The position numbers and the translations under genes were made by a program. A stretch of DNA of 64,000 nt from NCBI RefSeq assembly GCF_000725485.1, contig NZ_JOAG01000013.1, positions 119,586 to 183,585 on the forward strand, read 5' to 3'. Source of the stretch: Nonomuraea candida (lineage in GTDB: Bacteria; Actinomycetota; Actinomycetes; Streptosporangiales; Streptosporangiaceae). The notes below the pieces were generated by a model. It made no database searches. It was given only the letters and a program-made list of their open reading frames with translations, and was not told where the DNA came from. This document shows positions 31,706 to 40,627 of the stretch, piece after piece. How positions within the stretch are numbered: position 1 is the stretch's first letter; every line of letters begins with the position of its first letter.

Positions 31706-33223
31706 ATGGACGAGGTAAGGCAAGTCCCCGACTCCGTGCCCGTACTGATCGCCGGAGGCGGACCGGTCGGCCTGGCGACCGCCGTGGAGCTGGCCCATCA
31801 CGGCGTGCGCTGCCTGGTGGTCGAGCCGCGTGAGTCCGTGTCGTGGCTGCGCCCGCGCGCGAAGACCACCTCGGCCCGCACGATGGAGCTGCTGCGCAGG
31901 TGGGGGCTGGCGCGGACGTTACGGTCGCGGGCGCCGCTGAAGGTGTCGTGGTCGGACGAGGCCGTGTTCGTCACCATCCTGCTCGGCCGGGAGATCGCCA
32001 GGATCGGCGGCTGCTTCGGCCTCGACCTGACCGGCTCCGACCTGGCCGCCGAACCCGGCCAGCAGGCGCCCCAGCCGCTGGTGGAGGAGGTGCTGCGCGA
32101 GGCGGTCGGCGACGCGCTGCTGACCGGCCACCAGGTGAACGACCTGCGGCAGGACGCCGACGGCGTCACCGTCCGGATCGCCTCGGCCTCGGGCGAGGAG
32201 CACGAGGTCCGCGCCCGGTACGTCGTCGGCTGCGACGGCTCCCGCAGCGTGACCAGGGCCGCCATCGGCGCCCGCTACGAGGGCCGCCGGGACGAGCGGC
32301 CCAACTTCAACGTCGTCTTCCGCGCCCCCGGCCTGGCCGAGCGCATGCCGCACGGCGCCGCCGTGCACTACTGGGTGCTCAACCCGGCCCAGCCCGGCAT
32401 CGTCGGCCGCCTGGACCTGGAGGACACCTGGTGGTGCATCGCGCAGGGCGTGCCCGCGCGCGACGCCGACCCCTTCACCCTCATCCGCAACCTGATCGGC
32501 GCCGACCTCGACGTGGAGGTCCTGGCCACCGACCCGTGGACGGCGCGGATGCTGCTGGCCGACCGGTACGCGAGCGGGCGCGTGTTCCTGGCCGGCGACG
32601 CCGCCCACCAGAACCCGCCCTACGGCGGCCACGGCTTCAACACCGGGATCGGGGACGCGGTCAACCTCGGCTGGAAGCTGGCCGCCGTGCTGAAGGGATG
32701 GGCTCCGGCGGAGCTGCTGGCCACGTACGAGAGCGAGCGCCGGCCCATCGCCGCGGACACCATCGAGGCGGCCGCCGCGAACATGGCCACCCTCGCGCCC
32801 GAGCTGGCCGACCCGGCGCTGATGGGCACTGAGGAGGAGTTCGAGAAGGCGCGGCCCGCCGTGGCCGAGGCGGTGCGGCGGACCAAGGACAGCGAGTTCC
32901 ACAGCCTGGACCTGGTGCTGGGCTACACCTACGACGGCTCCCCCGTCGTCGCCCCGGGCACCGGCGAGCGGCTGCCGCACCGGTGGCTCTCGCCCGGCGA
33001 GTCCCTCTACGACCGGCTCGGCCCCGCCTTCAGCCTCGTCGGCGACCAGAGCCTGCCCGGGGCCGCGACGCTGGTGGCCGAGGCGCGCGAGCTGGGCGTG
33101 CCCCTGCAGATCGTCGACCTGCCCGGCGAGCCCCTGACTCTCGTCCGCCCCGACCAGCACGTGGCCTGGCGCGGCGACACCCCCTCGAAAGCCCTCCACA
33201 CGGCCCTCGGCCTCGCTCTGTGA
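31706..33223 (+). CDS. FAD-dependent aromatic hydroxylase-like monooxygenase
   Basis: A 505-residue class A flavoprotein of the PheA/TfdB/MhpA-like group. Motifs: VPVLIAGGGPVGLATAVEL (FAD Rossmann), VVGCDGSRS (DG) and GRVFLAGDAAHQNPPYGGHG (second FAD). The C-terminal ~110 residues form the thioredoxin-like domain usual in this group (GERLPHRWLSPGESLYDRLG, LVRPDQHVAWRG). Start ATG 31706 is 6 bases after agga; ATG 31691 is possible. It probably hydroxylates an aromatic or polyketide-type ring with NADPH. Divergent promoter shared with the P450. Confidence 0.88.
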   Translation: MDEVRQVPDSVPVLIAGGGPVGLATAVELAHHGVRCLVVEPRESVSWLRPRAKTTSARTMELLRRWGLARTLRSRAPLKVSWSDEAVFVTILLGREIARIGGCFGLDLTGSDLAAEPGQQAPQPLVEEVLREAVGDALLTGHQVNDLRQDADGVTVRIASASGEEHEVRARYVVGCDGSRSVTRAAIGARYEGRRDERPNFNVVFRAPGLAERMPHGAAVHYWVLNPAQPGIVGRLDLEDTWWCIAQGVPARDADPFTLIRNLIGADLDVEVLATDPWTARMLLADRYASGRVFLAGDAAHQNPPYGGHGFNTGIGDAVNLGWKLAAVLKGWAPAELLATYESERRPIAADTIEAAAANMATLAPELADPALMGTEEEFEKARPAVAEAVRRTKDSEFHSLDLVLGYTYDGSPVVAPGTGERLPHRWLSPGESLYDRLGPAFSLVGDQSLPGAATLVAEARELGVPLQIVDLPGEPLTLVRPDQHVAWRGDTPSKALHTALGLAL

Positions 33224-33295
33224 GCAACCGGCCACCGGCTCCTGGGTCCCGACATTAAGATGCGCGGAATCCAGGAGATCGGGGGTCGGTGTCCC

Positions 33296-33520
33296 ATGCA
33301 CGAACGCCGTCTTTGCCACCGCGGCTGGAATCCGGCGGATCCGGTGGCCGACCGGAACCAGGAGGCGGTGGCGCGCCGGTCGAGGCGCCGGCTGCTCGGC
33401 GCCGAGCTGACGCGCCACCAGGAGGAGCGGGGAGAGTTCACCGACGAGGAGCTGACCGAGGCCCGCACCCGGATCTTCGGAGAGGCGGAGCCCGGCAGCT
33501 CGGCGGGCACGGCCGGATGA
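33296..33520 (+). CDS. Small hypothetical protein
   Basis: A 74-residue charged protein. The C-terminal half, RRRLLGAELTRHQEERGEFT then DEELTEARTRIFGE, is amphipathic and helical and resembles small antitoxin- or ribbon-helix-helix-like proteins of actinomycetes. No partner toxin is adjacent. The ribosome-binding site is weak (gggggtcgg). Confidence 0.45.
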   Translation: MHERRLCHRGWNPADPVADRNQEAVARRSRRRLLGAELTRHQEERGEFTDEELTEARTRIFGEAEPGSSAGTAG

Positions 33521-33646
33521 TCAGCGCCGGCGCCGTCGTCGCCGGCTGCTTTCGTGTCGTGGTGGTAAGCGGCTGACCTGGTGTTTGTAAGCCTTCGCCC
33601 GGTTCTCACCAAGAAGGGGTGTAGATCGACGAAGGGAGCAAGGCCG

Positions 33647-34198
33647 GTGCGTCTCAAACGGGGGAAGCTCGCCACCGACCCCGTGGCGTTCGAAGCCTTC
33701 TACCGCAGGCACATCGACGCCGTCACGCGGTTCCTGGCCCGCCGGGTCGACGACCCGCACACGGTCGCGGACCTGGCGGCGGACGTGTTCCTCGCGGTGT
33801 TCGACTCGGCGCACACGTACCGGCCGGGCAAGGGGAGCGAGATCGCGTGGTTGTACGGGGTCGCGCGCAACACGCTGTCCGCCGAGCGGCGGCGGGCGCT
33901 GCGGGAGTCCCAGCTCACGCACCGCGTGAGCGGGCGGCGCCCGCTCGACGGCGACGACGTGTCCCGGCTGGAAGAGCAGATAGACGCGGAACGGCCCGCC
34001 AGGGCGGCCTTCGAGGCCATGGCCGGACTGCCCGACGGCGAGCGCGCCGTCCTGGAACTGGTGGTTCTGGAGCAGCTCACGCCGTCTGAGGCGGCGGGAG
34101 CGCTGGGCATCCGGCCGGGGACCGCCATGGTGCGGCTGCACCGCGCCCGCAAGGCACTTCGCAACCTGCCCTTCATCATGGAAGGAACCCCACGATGA
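33647..34198 (+). CDS. ECF-type RNA polymerase sigma factor
   Basis: A 183-residue sigma-70 family protein. Region 2: FEAFYRRHIDAVTRFLARRV, VADLAADVFLAVF and WLYGVARNTLSAERRR. Region 4: LPDGERAVLELVVLEQLTPS, EAAGALGIRPGTAMVRLHRARKAL. GTG 33647 follows gaagggag. The stop overlaps the next gene by ATGA. That gene encodes a membrane-anchored protein and probably belongs to the same response, though it has no recognisable zinc anti-sigma motif. Confidence 0.9.
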   Translation: MRLKRGKLATDPVAFEAFYRRHIDAVTRFLARRVDDPHTVADLAADVFLAVFDSAHTYRPGKGSEIAWLYGVARNTLSAERRRALRESQLTHRVSGRRPLDGDDVSRLEEQIDAERPARAAFEAMAGLPDGERAVLELVVLEQLTPSEAAGALGIRPGTAMVRLHRARKALRNLPFIMEGTPR

Positions 34199-34776
34199 GA
34201 TTCGAGGAGCAGTTGCTGATGGACCTCAAAGCCGAGATGGCCGCGCAGAACGAGCGCCGCCGCAAGATCGGCCGCCGCCTGATCGCGGGGGCGTCGGTGG
34301 CCGGGCTGGCCGCGGCGGCGGCCGTGGCGCTGCCGCTGCTGACCGGCTCCGAGCCGGCGGCGTACGCGGTGAGCAAGAACACCGACGGCACGATCAAGGT
34401 GCAGGTGAAGGAGTTCCGGGACGCCGACAGGCTGCAGCGGGACCTCAAGAAGCTGGGCGTCACCGCCGACGTCACGTACCTCAAGCCCGCCTACATGTGC
34501 GAGTCCGACCGGGGCAGGCTCGTCGGCGGCAAGTACGACACGCCGGAGGAATGGCGGAAGTCCGTCCACTACAAGGTCGCCAGGCCGGCGACCAAGGGCT
34601 TCGTCATCGACCCCGGCCAGGCCAAGGCCGGCCAGACCGTGGTGCTGGAGTACGCCGAGCCGGAGGGCGGCGGGCCGGGCTCGCAGCTCCGCGCCCTGGT
34701 CGTCGAGGGGCCGGTCAAGCCGTGCGTGCAGGTGAAGAACCCCTTCTGGAACGACCTGAAGGGCTCCGGAGGGTGA
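34195..34776 (+). CDS. Single-pass membrane protein co-expressed with the sigma factor
   Basis: A 193-residue protein: a cytoplasmic basic helix (EEQLLMDLKAEMAAQNERRR, KIGRR), one transmembrane helix (about residues 35-52), then an extracellular domain of ~135 residues with two Cys (AYMCESD, VKPCVQV) that may bridge. The layout (short cytoplasmic part, one helix, outer domain) is that of anti-sigma factors or sensor proteins paired with ECF sigma factors. No anti-sigma zinc-binding Cys/His motif is present, so the anti-sigma role is inference from position. Confidence 0.72.
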   Translation: MRFEEQLLMDLKAEMAAQNERRRKIGRRLIAGASVAGLAAAAAVALPLLTGSEPAAYAVSKNTDGTIKVQVKEFRDADRLQRDLKKLGVTADVTYLKPAYMCESDRGRLVGGKYDTPEEWRKSVHYKVARPATKGFVIDPGQAKAGQTVVLEYAEPEGGGPGSQLRALVVEGPVKPCVQVKNPFWNDLKGSGG

Positions 34777-34802
34777 CCGCCGGGCCGGCGGCCGATCACT
34801 GA

Positions 34803-34827
34803 CCGTCCGGCCCGCAGCGCCGGACGG
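34803..34827 (+). terminator. Terminator of the sigma-factor operon
   Basis: A 9-bp perfect stem (ccgtccggc / gccggacgg) with a 7-base loop begins 26 bases after the operon's last stop. Confidence 0.7.
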
Positions 34828-34835
34828 CCGCCTGA

Positions 34836-34900
34836 ACACGGACGGCCCGGCCGCCGGGACACGGACGGCCCGGCCACCGGAACACGAAACGGCCCGGGCC
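34836..34900. repeat. 23-bp tandem repeats
   Basis: A unit beginning acacggacggcccggccgcc occurs at 34836-34858, 34859-34881 and, shortened and diverged, 34882-34900. It is non-coding. A further hairpin (ggcccgccg / cggcgggcc, 34901-34928) follows. Confidence 0.85.
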
Positions 34901-34930
34901 GGCCCGCCGATAGTTTCACCGGCGGGCCGG

Positions 34931-34960
34931 GTCTCTCCTTCCGAACCACGAAGGAGAGAC
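34931..34960 (+). promoter_or_regulatory. Hairpin burying the ribosome-binding site
   Basis: Perfect 11-base arms gtctctccttc and gaaggagagac are separated by an 8-base loop. The right arm contains the aaggag that serves ATG 34968, so folding would hide the Shine-Dalgarno sequence. It could be a translational switch, or a protein-binding operator. Confidence 0.7.
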
Positions 34961-34967
34961 TTCCGGC

Positions 34968-35618
34968 ATGACGCAGAACCCCGGGGGCGCCCGCCGCTCC
35001 CCCGAGCACTGGACGCTGATCCACGCAGAACGGGCCGCCCTGGCCGACGACCTCGCCGGCCTGACGGAGGAGCGGTGGGCGACGCCGTCGCTGTGCGCCG
35101 GCCTGACGGTGCACGAGGTGCTCGCCCACCTCACGGCGGGGGCGAGCCTCACCCCGCTGCGCTGGCTGGCCGGGGTGATCCACTGCCGCTTCGACTTCGA
35201 CAAGCAGGTGGCCATGCGCCTGGCCGAGCAGCTCGGCGGGTCGGGCGCGGAGACGCTGGACCGGTTCAGGAACGTGGTGACCAGCACGACCTCGCCGCCC
35301 CTCCCGGCGGTGGCGATGCTCGGGGAGACGATCGTGCACGGCGAGGACATCCGGCGGCCCCTGGGCATCCACCGCGACCATCCGATCGCCACGGTCACCC
35401 GGGTGGCCGAGTACTACCAGGGGTCGGACCTGGTCGTGCAGGCCAAGGGGCGGCTCGGCGGGTTGCGGCTGGTCGCCGACGACGGCCCGTTCGCGTCAGG
35501 GTCGGGGGCCCTGGTGTCGGGGCGGACGGTCGCGCTGGTCATGGCCATGACGGGGCGGGGGGCGTACTGCGACGAGCTGAAGGGGGAGGGCGTCGCGCTG
35601 CTGCGCGAGCGCTGCTGA
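34968..35618 (+). CDS. Mycothiol-dependent maleylpyruvate isomerase-like (DinB fold) protein
   Basis: A 216-residue protein of the MDMPI_N/DinB group (PF11716). The metal-binding pattern is visible: a His in LTVHEVLAHLTAGAS (the H…H of helix 2) and ETIVHGEDIRRPLG near residue 125. The N-terminal WTLIHAERAALADDLAGLTE helix is typical. Members use mycothiol for isomerisation or thiol transfer; the actual substrate here is unknown. It is preceded by a hairpin that masks its ribosome-binding site. Confidence 0.85.
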   Translation: MTQNPGGARRSPEHWTLIHAERAALADDLAGLTEERWATPSLCAGLTVHEVLAHLTAGASLTPLRWLAGVIHCRFDFDKQVAMRLAEQLGGSGAETLDRFRNVVTSTTSPPLPAVAMLGETIVHGEDIRRPLGIHRDHPIATVTRVAEYYQGSDLVVQAKGRLGGLRLVADDGPFASGSGALVSGRTVALVMAMTGRGAYCDELKGEGVALLRERC

Positions 35619-35706
35619 CGGGCAGCGGCTGGACCCGGCCGGCGGGAGGGCGTCGCGCCGGACGCCCCGGGCCGGCGGGCGGCCTGCGCGGGGTTAAGGT
35701 GAGCGC

Positions 35707-36660
35707 ATGCGTGTCGTGGTCATCGGCGGTTCTGGGCATATCGGTACTTACCTCGTTCCGCGTCTCGTCGGCGCCGGTCACGAGGTGATCAACGTCAGCC
35801 GGGGGAAGCGGGAGCCCTACCGGCCGCACGGGGCCTGGCAGCGGGTCACCACCGTCGTCGCCGACCGGGAGGCCGAGGAGGCCGAGGGCACGTTCGGACG
35901 GCGCGTCGCCGAGCTCGGCGGTGACGTCGTCATCGACCTGATCTGCTTCACGGAGGACAGCGCGCGGGCCCTCGCCGACGCCCTGACCGGGCGGGTGCGG
36001 CACTTCCTGCACTGCGGCACGATCTGGGTGCACGGTCCCAGCGCGCAGGTGCCGACCACCGAGGACGCCAGGCGCGAGCCCTTCGGCGAGTACGGCGTCC
36101 AGAAGGCCGCCATCGAGGCCCACCTGCTCGACCGGGCCCACCGCGACGGGTTCCCGGTCACGATCATCCACCCCGGGCACATCACCGGGCCCGGCTGGGT
36201 GCCGGTCAACCCGGCGGGCAACGTCAATCCGGCCGTGTTCCAGGCGCTGGCCCAGGGGGCCGAGGTGGCGCTGCCCAACCTGGGCATGGAGACCGTCCAG
36301 CACGTGCACGCCGACGACGTGGCCCGGCTGTTCATGGACGCGATGGCCGGGCGCTCCGCCGCCCTCGGGGAGAGCTTCCACTCCGTGGCCACCACCGCCC
36401 TGACGCTGCGCGGCTACGCCGAGGCGGTGGCGGGCTGGTTCGGCCGGGAGGCGCGGCTGACCTACCTGCCGTGGGAGCGGTGGCGGGAGACGGTGTCGGA
36501 GTCCGACGCGCAGGTGACCTACGACCACATCGCGCACAGCCCGCACTGCAGCATGGACAAGGCCGCCCGGCTGCTGGGGCACCGGCCCCGCCACACCTCG
36601 CTGGAGGCCGTCTCCGAGGCGGTCGACTGGCTGGTCGGGGCCGGTGCCATCACCCCCTGA
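35707..36660 (+). CDS. NAD-dependent epimerase/reductase (extended SDR)
   Basis: A 317-residue Rossmann enzyme. The cofactor motif is VVVIGGSGHIGTYLVPRL; Arg in NVSRGKREP suggests NADP is possible. The active-site pair YGVQK (YxxxK) follows a strand ending HCGTIWVHG. The substrate-binding C-terminus has VQHVHADDVARLF. It resembles nucleotide-sugar epimerases and dehydratases in layout, but the sugar substrate is unspecified. It begins 88 bases after the DinB-like gene on the same strand. Confidence 0.85.
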   Translation: MRVVVIGGSGHIGTYLVPRLVGAGHEVINVSRGKREPYRPHGAWQRVTTVVADREAEEAEGTFGRRVAELGGDVVIDLICFTEDSARALADALTGRVRHFLHCGTIWVHGPSAQVPTTEDARREPFGEYGVQKAAIEAHLLDRAHRDGFPVTIIHPGHITGPGWVPVNPAGNVNPAVFQALAQGAEVALPNLGMETVQHVHADDVARLFMDAMAGRSAALGESFHSVATTALTLRGYAEAVAGWFGREARLTYLPWERWRETVSESDAQVTYDHIAHSPHCSMDKAARLLGHRPRHTSLEAVSEAVDWLVGAGAITP

Positions 36661-36671
36661 GAGCTGGTTGC

Positions 36672-36746
36672 GGGTCAGCCCGTGGGATGGCCGGTCGGGT
36701 GAGGGTCAGCCCGTGGGATGGCCGGTCGGGTGTGGGTCAGCCCGTG
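36672..36746. repeat. 31-bp tandem repeat duplicating a gene's 3' end
   Basis: The unit beginning gggtcagcccgtgggatggc occurs at 36672-36702 and 36703-36733; a third partial copy at 36734-36746 holds the stop codon and last codons (LTG) of the minus-strand substrate-binding protein. The first two copies lie beyond the gene end. Confidence 0.95.
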
Positions 36747-38020
36747 AGGGGGCCGAACTCCTTGCGGGTGTCGATCACGTCGCCGAACAGCTCCCACCGC
36801 TCCCCCTTGAACGTCATGAGCTGCATCGACTCGATCGGGAACCCGTCGCCCTGCCCGGTGCTCAGCGTCACGCCGGGCAGCAGCATGTCCACCTTGACGT
36901 CCTTGAGGTTGCGCACGGAGTCCCGCAGCCCCTCGCGCGTCGGGCACGCGGCCGCCTCCATGGCCTTGTGGAAGCTGCTGGCCACCGCCCATCCGAAGGT
37001 GTGGTAGGGCACGTTGACGTCGGCGCCGGGCGCGTACTGCTGCATCTTCTGCTTGTAGAGCGTCATCTCGGCGTCGTTCGCCCAGGTCGGGTCGTTCGGG
37101 TCCTTGTAGTACGTGGCCGACACGACGCCCTGCACGTTCTCGAACCCGACCGGTTTGAGCACGGTGATCGAGGCGGCGACGTTGTTGACGATGTGCGTCG
37201 GGTTCCACTTGGTGTTCTTGGCGTCGGCCGCCAGCGCCTGGGAGCCGAACTTGGGCGTGGTGACGTTGAGGAACACGTCGGCCTCGGACTCGGCGAGGTT
37301 GCGCATCTGCGGGTCCACGCTCGGGTCGGACACCTCGTAGCTCTGCTCGGCCACGACCTTCACCTGCGAGCCCTCCAGGGCCCGCTTGAACCCGCCGAGC
37401 AGGTCCTTGCCGAAGTCGTCGTTCTGGTAGAGCACGGCCACCTTGGCGTCGGGCTTCTCCTTCTTCAGGTACGCCGCGTAGACCCGGGCCTCGGAGATGT
37501 AGTTGGGCTGCCAGCCGATCGTCCACGGGTGGGCCGTGTCGGTGCCCCACTGGGAGGCGCCGGTGGCCACGAAGACCTGCGGCACCTTGCGCTGGTTGGC
37601 GTAGTCCCAGGTCGCCGCCGTGGACGGGGTGCCGAGCGTCTGGAACAGGGCGAAGACCTGCTCCTGCTCGACCAGCCTGCGGGCCTCCTCGACGGCCTTG
37701 GGCGGCTGGTAGCCGTCGTCGCGGACGACGAACTCGACCTTGCGCCCGCCGATGCCGTTCTTCTCGGCGTTGACGTAGTCGAAGTAGGCCTTGATGCCCT
37801 TGGGGATGTCCCCGTAGGCGGAGGCGGGGCCGGACAGCGGGTAGATGCCGCCCAGCTTGATGCTCGTGTCGGTGATGCCGGTGGTCTGCTGCCCCGCGCA
37901 CTGGCCGGCGGCGGCGGTGCCGCCCCCGGTGCCGCCGGTGTCGCCTCCGCTGTCGCGCCCTCCACAGGCGGCGACCGCGAGCAGGAGCAGTGCCGTGCAG
38001 CCGATCGCAGATACTCGCAT
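36737..38020 (-). CDS. Branched-chain amino acid-type ABC transporter substrate-binding lipoprotein
   Basis: A 427-residue periplasmic-binding protein of the LivJ/LivK (Peripla_BP_6) class. It has a lipoprotein signal with lipobox LLAVAAC, a Gly/Thr linker, then IKLGGIYPLSGPASAYGDIP and the alternating two-lobe pattern (VEFVVRDDGYQPPKAVEEAR, VAVLYQNDDFGKDLLGGFK). aaggag lies 8 bases before the ATG. It is the last gene of the liv operon, 5 bases after livM. The binding proteins of this class also take aromatic acids, amides and short acyl compounds, so leucine is not certain. Confidence 0.9.
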   Translation of the reverse strand: MRVSAIGCTALLLLAVAACGGRDSGGDTGGTGGGTAAAGQCAGQQTTGITDTSIKLGGIYPLSGPASAYGDIPKGIKAYFDYVNAEKNGIGGRKVEFVVRDDGYQPPKAVEEARRLVEQEQVFALFQTLGTPSTAATWDYANQRKVPQVFVATGASQWGTDTAHPWTIGWQPNYISEARVYAAYLKKEKPDAKVAVLYQNDDFGKDLLGGFKRALEGSQVKVVAEQSYEVSDPSVDPQMRNLAESEADVFLNVTTPKFGSQALAADAKNTKWNPTHIVNNVAASITVLKPVGFENVQGVVSATYYKDPNDPTWANDAEMTLYKQKMQQYAPGADVNVPYHTFGWAVASSFHKAMEAAACPTREGLRDSVRNLKDVKVDMLLPGVTLSTGQGDGFPIESMQLMTFKGERWELFGDVIDTRKEFGPLTG

Positions 38021-38025
38021 CCCTC

Positions 38026-39027
38026 TTACTCCTTCCGGGGAATCTTCTTGATCAAGCGCCCGGCCAGACCGGCCAGCCCCGTCGGGGCCACGTACATCAC
38101 CGCGATGATCAGCAGGCCGAAGATGACGCCGGGCGCCGCGTCGTTGATGTCCTGCGAGATGCTCGGCACGAACATCACGAACAGCCCGCCGAGCACGGGT
38201 CCTGACAGCGAGCCGAGCCCGCCGACGACCAGGCCGGCCAGCAGGGTGATCGACAGGTTGACGGTGAAGGAGTCGGGCGAGACGAACCCGATCACCCACG
38301 TGTAGACGCAGCCGGCCGCGCCGGCGAACATGGCGCTCCAGGCGAAGGCGAGCGTCTTGTAGAACGACAGCCGCACCCCCATGACCTCGGCGGCGATCTC
38401 GTTGTCCCGCAGCGCGTGCAGCGCCCGGCCCACCCGCGAGCGCAGCAGCGAGGCGGCCAGCAGGAAGGCGGCGACGGCGACGGCCAGGGTGAGGAAGTAG
38501 AGCCACTGGTCCTCGGCCAGGCCGCTCCAGGCGGGCGGCGTGGGCTTGGCCAGCGTCAGCCCCATGGAGCCGCCGGTCAGCTCCTCGAAGCGCTTGAGCA
38601 GCGGGACCAGGAAGATCGCGATGGCGAGCGTGACGAGCGCCAGGTACAGTCCGCGCAGCCGCATCGCCGGCACGCCCAGCGCCAGGCCGAGCACGAACGC
38701 CACCGCCGCCGCCAGCGGCAGCGTCAGCGGGTACGGCAGGTCGAAGCGGTCGAGCAGGATGGCGCAGGTGTAGGCGCCGATGGCGAAGAAGGCGCCGTGC
38801 CCGAGGGAGATCTGCCCGGCGTGGCCGACGAGCAGGTTGAGCCCGAGCAGCGCGACCGCGTACACCAGCACCATCGTGAGCTGGAAGACGTGGAAGGGGA
38901 CGAGCTGGAAGGGCGCGTAGACGGCGGCGGCCAGCAGCGCGGCCAGGCCCGCCCACCGCCAGTCGAACCGCCCGCCGCCCTTGCGCACCGACGCCGGCCG
39001 CTCGACCTTGGCCTTGGTGGTGCTCAT
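38026..39027 (-). CDS. livM: ABC transporter permease, LivM type
   Basis: A 333-residue membrane protein with the LivM signature GLNLLVGHAGQISLGHGAFF (start of the BPD_transp_2 domain), ~9 helices and the LivM loop GRALHALRDNEIAAEVMGV. It forms the channel with LivH. It overlaps livH by ATGA. The basic C-terminus RLIKKIPRKE is cytoplasmic. Confidence 0.92.
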   Translation of the reverse strand: MSTTKAKVERPASVRKGGGRFDWRWAGLAALLAAAVYAPFQLVPFHVFQLTMVLVYAVALLGLNLLVGHAGQISLGHGAFFAIGAYTCAILLDRFDLPYPLTLPLAAAVAFVLGLALGVPAMRLRGLYLALVTLAIAIFLVPLLKRFEELTGGSMGLTLAKPTPPAWSGLAEDQWLYFLTLAVAVAAFLLAASLLRSRVGRALHALRDNEIAAEVMGVRLSFYKTLAFAWSAMFAGAAGCVYTWVIGFVSPDSFTVNLSITLLAGLVVGGLGSLSGPVLGGLFVMFVPSISQDINDAAPGVIFGLLIIAVMYVAPTGLAGLAGRLIKKIPRKE

Positions 39028-39914
39028 GCCCGTTCCACCGCCGCTCGCCCGAACAGCCCCTGGGGCCGCAGCAGCAGCACGCCCAGAATGATCACCAGCG
39101 GCACTCCCACCTTGAGGTCGGACCCGATGAAGCCGACGTACGCGCCGGCGAGCGTCTCGGCGACCCCCACGACCAGCCCGCCGACGACGGCGCCGAGCGG
39201 GCTGTCGAAGCCGCCGAGCGTGGCGGCGGCGAAGGCGTAGATGAGGACGCCGCCCATCATGTTGGGCTCCAGGAACAGCAGCGGCGCCACCAGCACCCCG
39301 GACACCGCGCCGACGGTGGCGGCCAGGCCCCAGCCGAGCGCGAGCGTGCGGCCGACGCGGATGCCGACCAGCCGCGCGGAGGCCGGGTTCGCGGCCACCG
39401 CCCGCATGCCGAGCCCGATCTTGGTGTACTGGAAGAGCAGGTAGAGCAGCCCCATGACGAGCGCGACCACGCCGAGCACGCCCAGCGTGGAGAAGTTGAC
39501 GCTGATCCCGGCCGCCTCCAGCGCGCCGCCGGGGAACGGGTTCGGGAAGTCCTTGATGAGGAACGTCCAGATCCAGCCGGCCGCGGCGTTGACGAAGATG
39601 AACAGCCCGACGGTGACGATGACGATGGTCAGCTCCGGCGCGCCCTCGACCGGGCGGATGATGATCCGTTCGATGAGCATGCCGCCCGCGAACGACACCG
39701 CCAGCGTCACCACCAGCGCCAGCCAGAACGGCATCCCGGCCGCCACGCACTGCCAGGCGATGTAGGTGGAGAACATGGCCAGCTCGCCCTGGGCGAAGTT
39801 CACGATGCCGGTGAACTGGTAGATCAGCACCAGGGCCAGCGCCAGGCTGGCGTAGATGGCGCCCGCGCCGAGCCCCTCGACGACCTGCTGCAGGAATGCG
39901 GCCATCGGCGTCAC
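39024..39914 (-). CDS. livH: ABC transporter permease, LivH type
   Basis: A 296-residue permease with LivH features: YQFTGIVNFAQGELAMFSTY, about eight helices and GLGMRAVAANPASARLVGI. GTG 39914 overlaps the livF stop (GTGA); ATG 39905 is an alternative. Partner of LivM. Confidence 0.92.
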   Translation of the reverse strand: MTPMAAFLQQVVEGLGAGAIYASLALALVLIYQFTGIVNFAQGELAMFSTYIAWQCVAAGMPFWLALVVTLAVSFAGGMLIERIIIRPVEGAPELTIVIVTVGLFIFVNAAAGWIWTFLIKDFPNPFPGGALEAAGISVNFSTLGVLGVVALVMGLLYLLFQYTKIGLGMRAVAANPASARLVGIRVGRTLALGWGLAATVGAVSGVLVAPLLFLEPNMMGGVLIYAFAAATLGGFDSPLGAVVGGLVVGVAETLAGAYVGFIGSDLKVGVPLVIILGVLLLRPQGLFGRAAVERA

Positions 39915-40627
39915 ACCCGGTATCCGAGGTAGGACTGCGCGACCTGCTCGTCGGCCCGGATCTCCGCGGCCGTGCCCGACAGCACGATGCGCCCGGTCTC
40001 CAGGACGTGCGCCTGCTGGGCGATGCCCAGGGCGAGGTGGGCGTTCTGCTCGACGACGACCACGGTGGTGCGCTCCTCTGTGTTGATGGCCTGGACGATG
40101 CGGAACAGCTCGCGGGTGACCAGCGGGGCCAGGCCGAGCGACGGCTCGTCGAGCAGCAGCACCCGGGGGCGCAGCATGAGGGCCCGGCCGAGGGCCAGCA
40201 TCTGCTGCTCGCCGCCGCTGAGGCTGCCCGCGGCCTGCTTGAGCCGCTTCTTCAGGACCGGGAAGTAGGTGTGGATGCGCTCGAGGTCCTCCTCGACGGA
40301 GGGGCCGCGCCGCACGTACGCGCCCAGCCGCAGGTTCTCCTCGACCGTCAGCGGCATGAACGTGCCGCGCCCCTCGGGCACGTGGGCGACGCCGAGCCGG
40401 GCCACCGCGTCGGGCGACCGGCCGGTCAGGCTCGTGCCGCCGAGCGTGATCGTGCCGCGCGCTCTGATCACGCCGGACAGGGCCCGCAGCAGCGTGGTCT
40501 TGCCCGCGCCGTTGGGGCCGAGGATGGCGCAGACCTCGCCCTGGCGGACGGTGAAGCGCACGCCGTGCAGCACGCGCGCGTCCCCGTAGCCGGCGTGCAG
40601 GTCCTCGACCACCAGGTCCTCGCTCAT
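39911..40627 (-). CDS. livF: ABC transporter ATPase, LivF type
   Basis: A 238-residue ATPase: Walker [10 protein letters not shown], LivF-specific [18 protein letters not shown], signature LSGGEQQ and Walker [15 protein letters not shown]. All catalytic motifs are intact. It overlaps livG and livH by 4 bases each. Confidence 0.94.
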   Translation of the reverse strand: MSEDLVVEDLHAGYGDARVLHGVRFTVRQGEVCAILGPNGAGKTTLLRALSGVIRARGTITLGGTSLTGRSPDAVARLGVAHVPEGRGTFMPLTVEENLRLGAYVRRGPSVEEDLERIHTYFPVLKKRLKQAAGSLSGGEQQMLALGRALMLRPRVLLLDEPSLGLAPLVTRELFRIVQAINTEERTTVVVVEQNAHLALGIAQQAHVLETGRIVLSGTAAEIRADEQVAQSYLGYRV

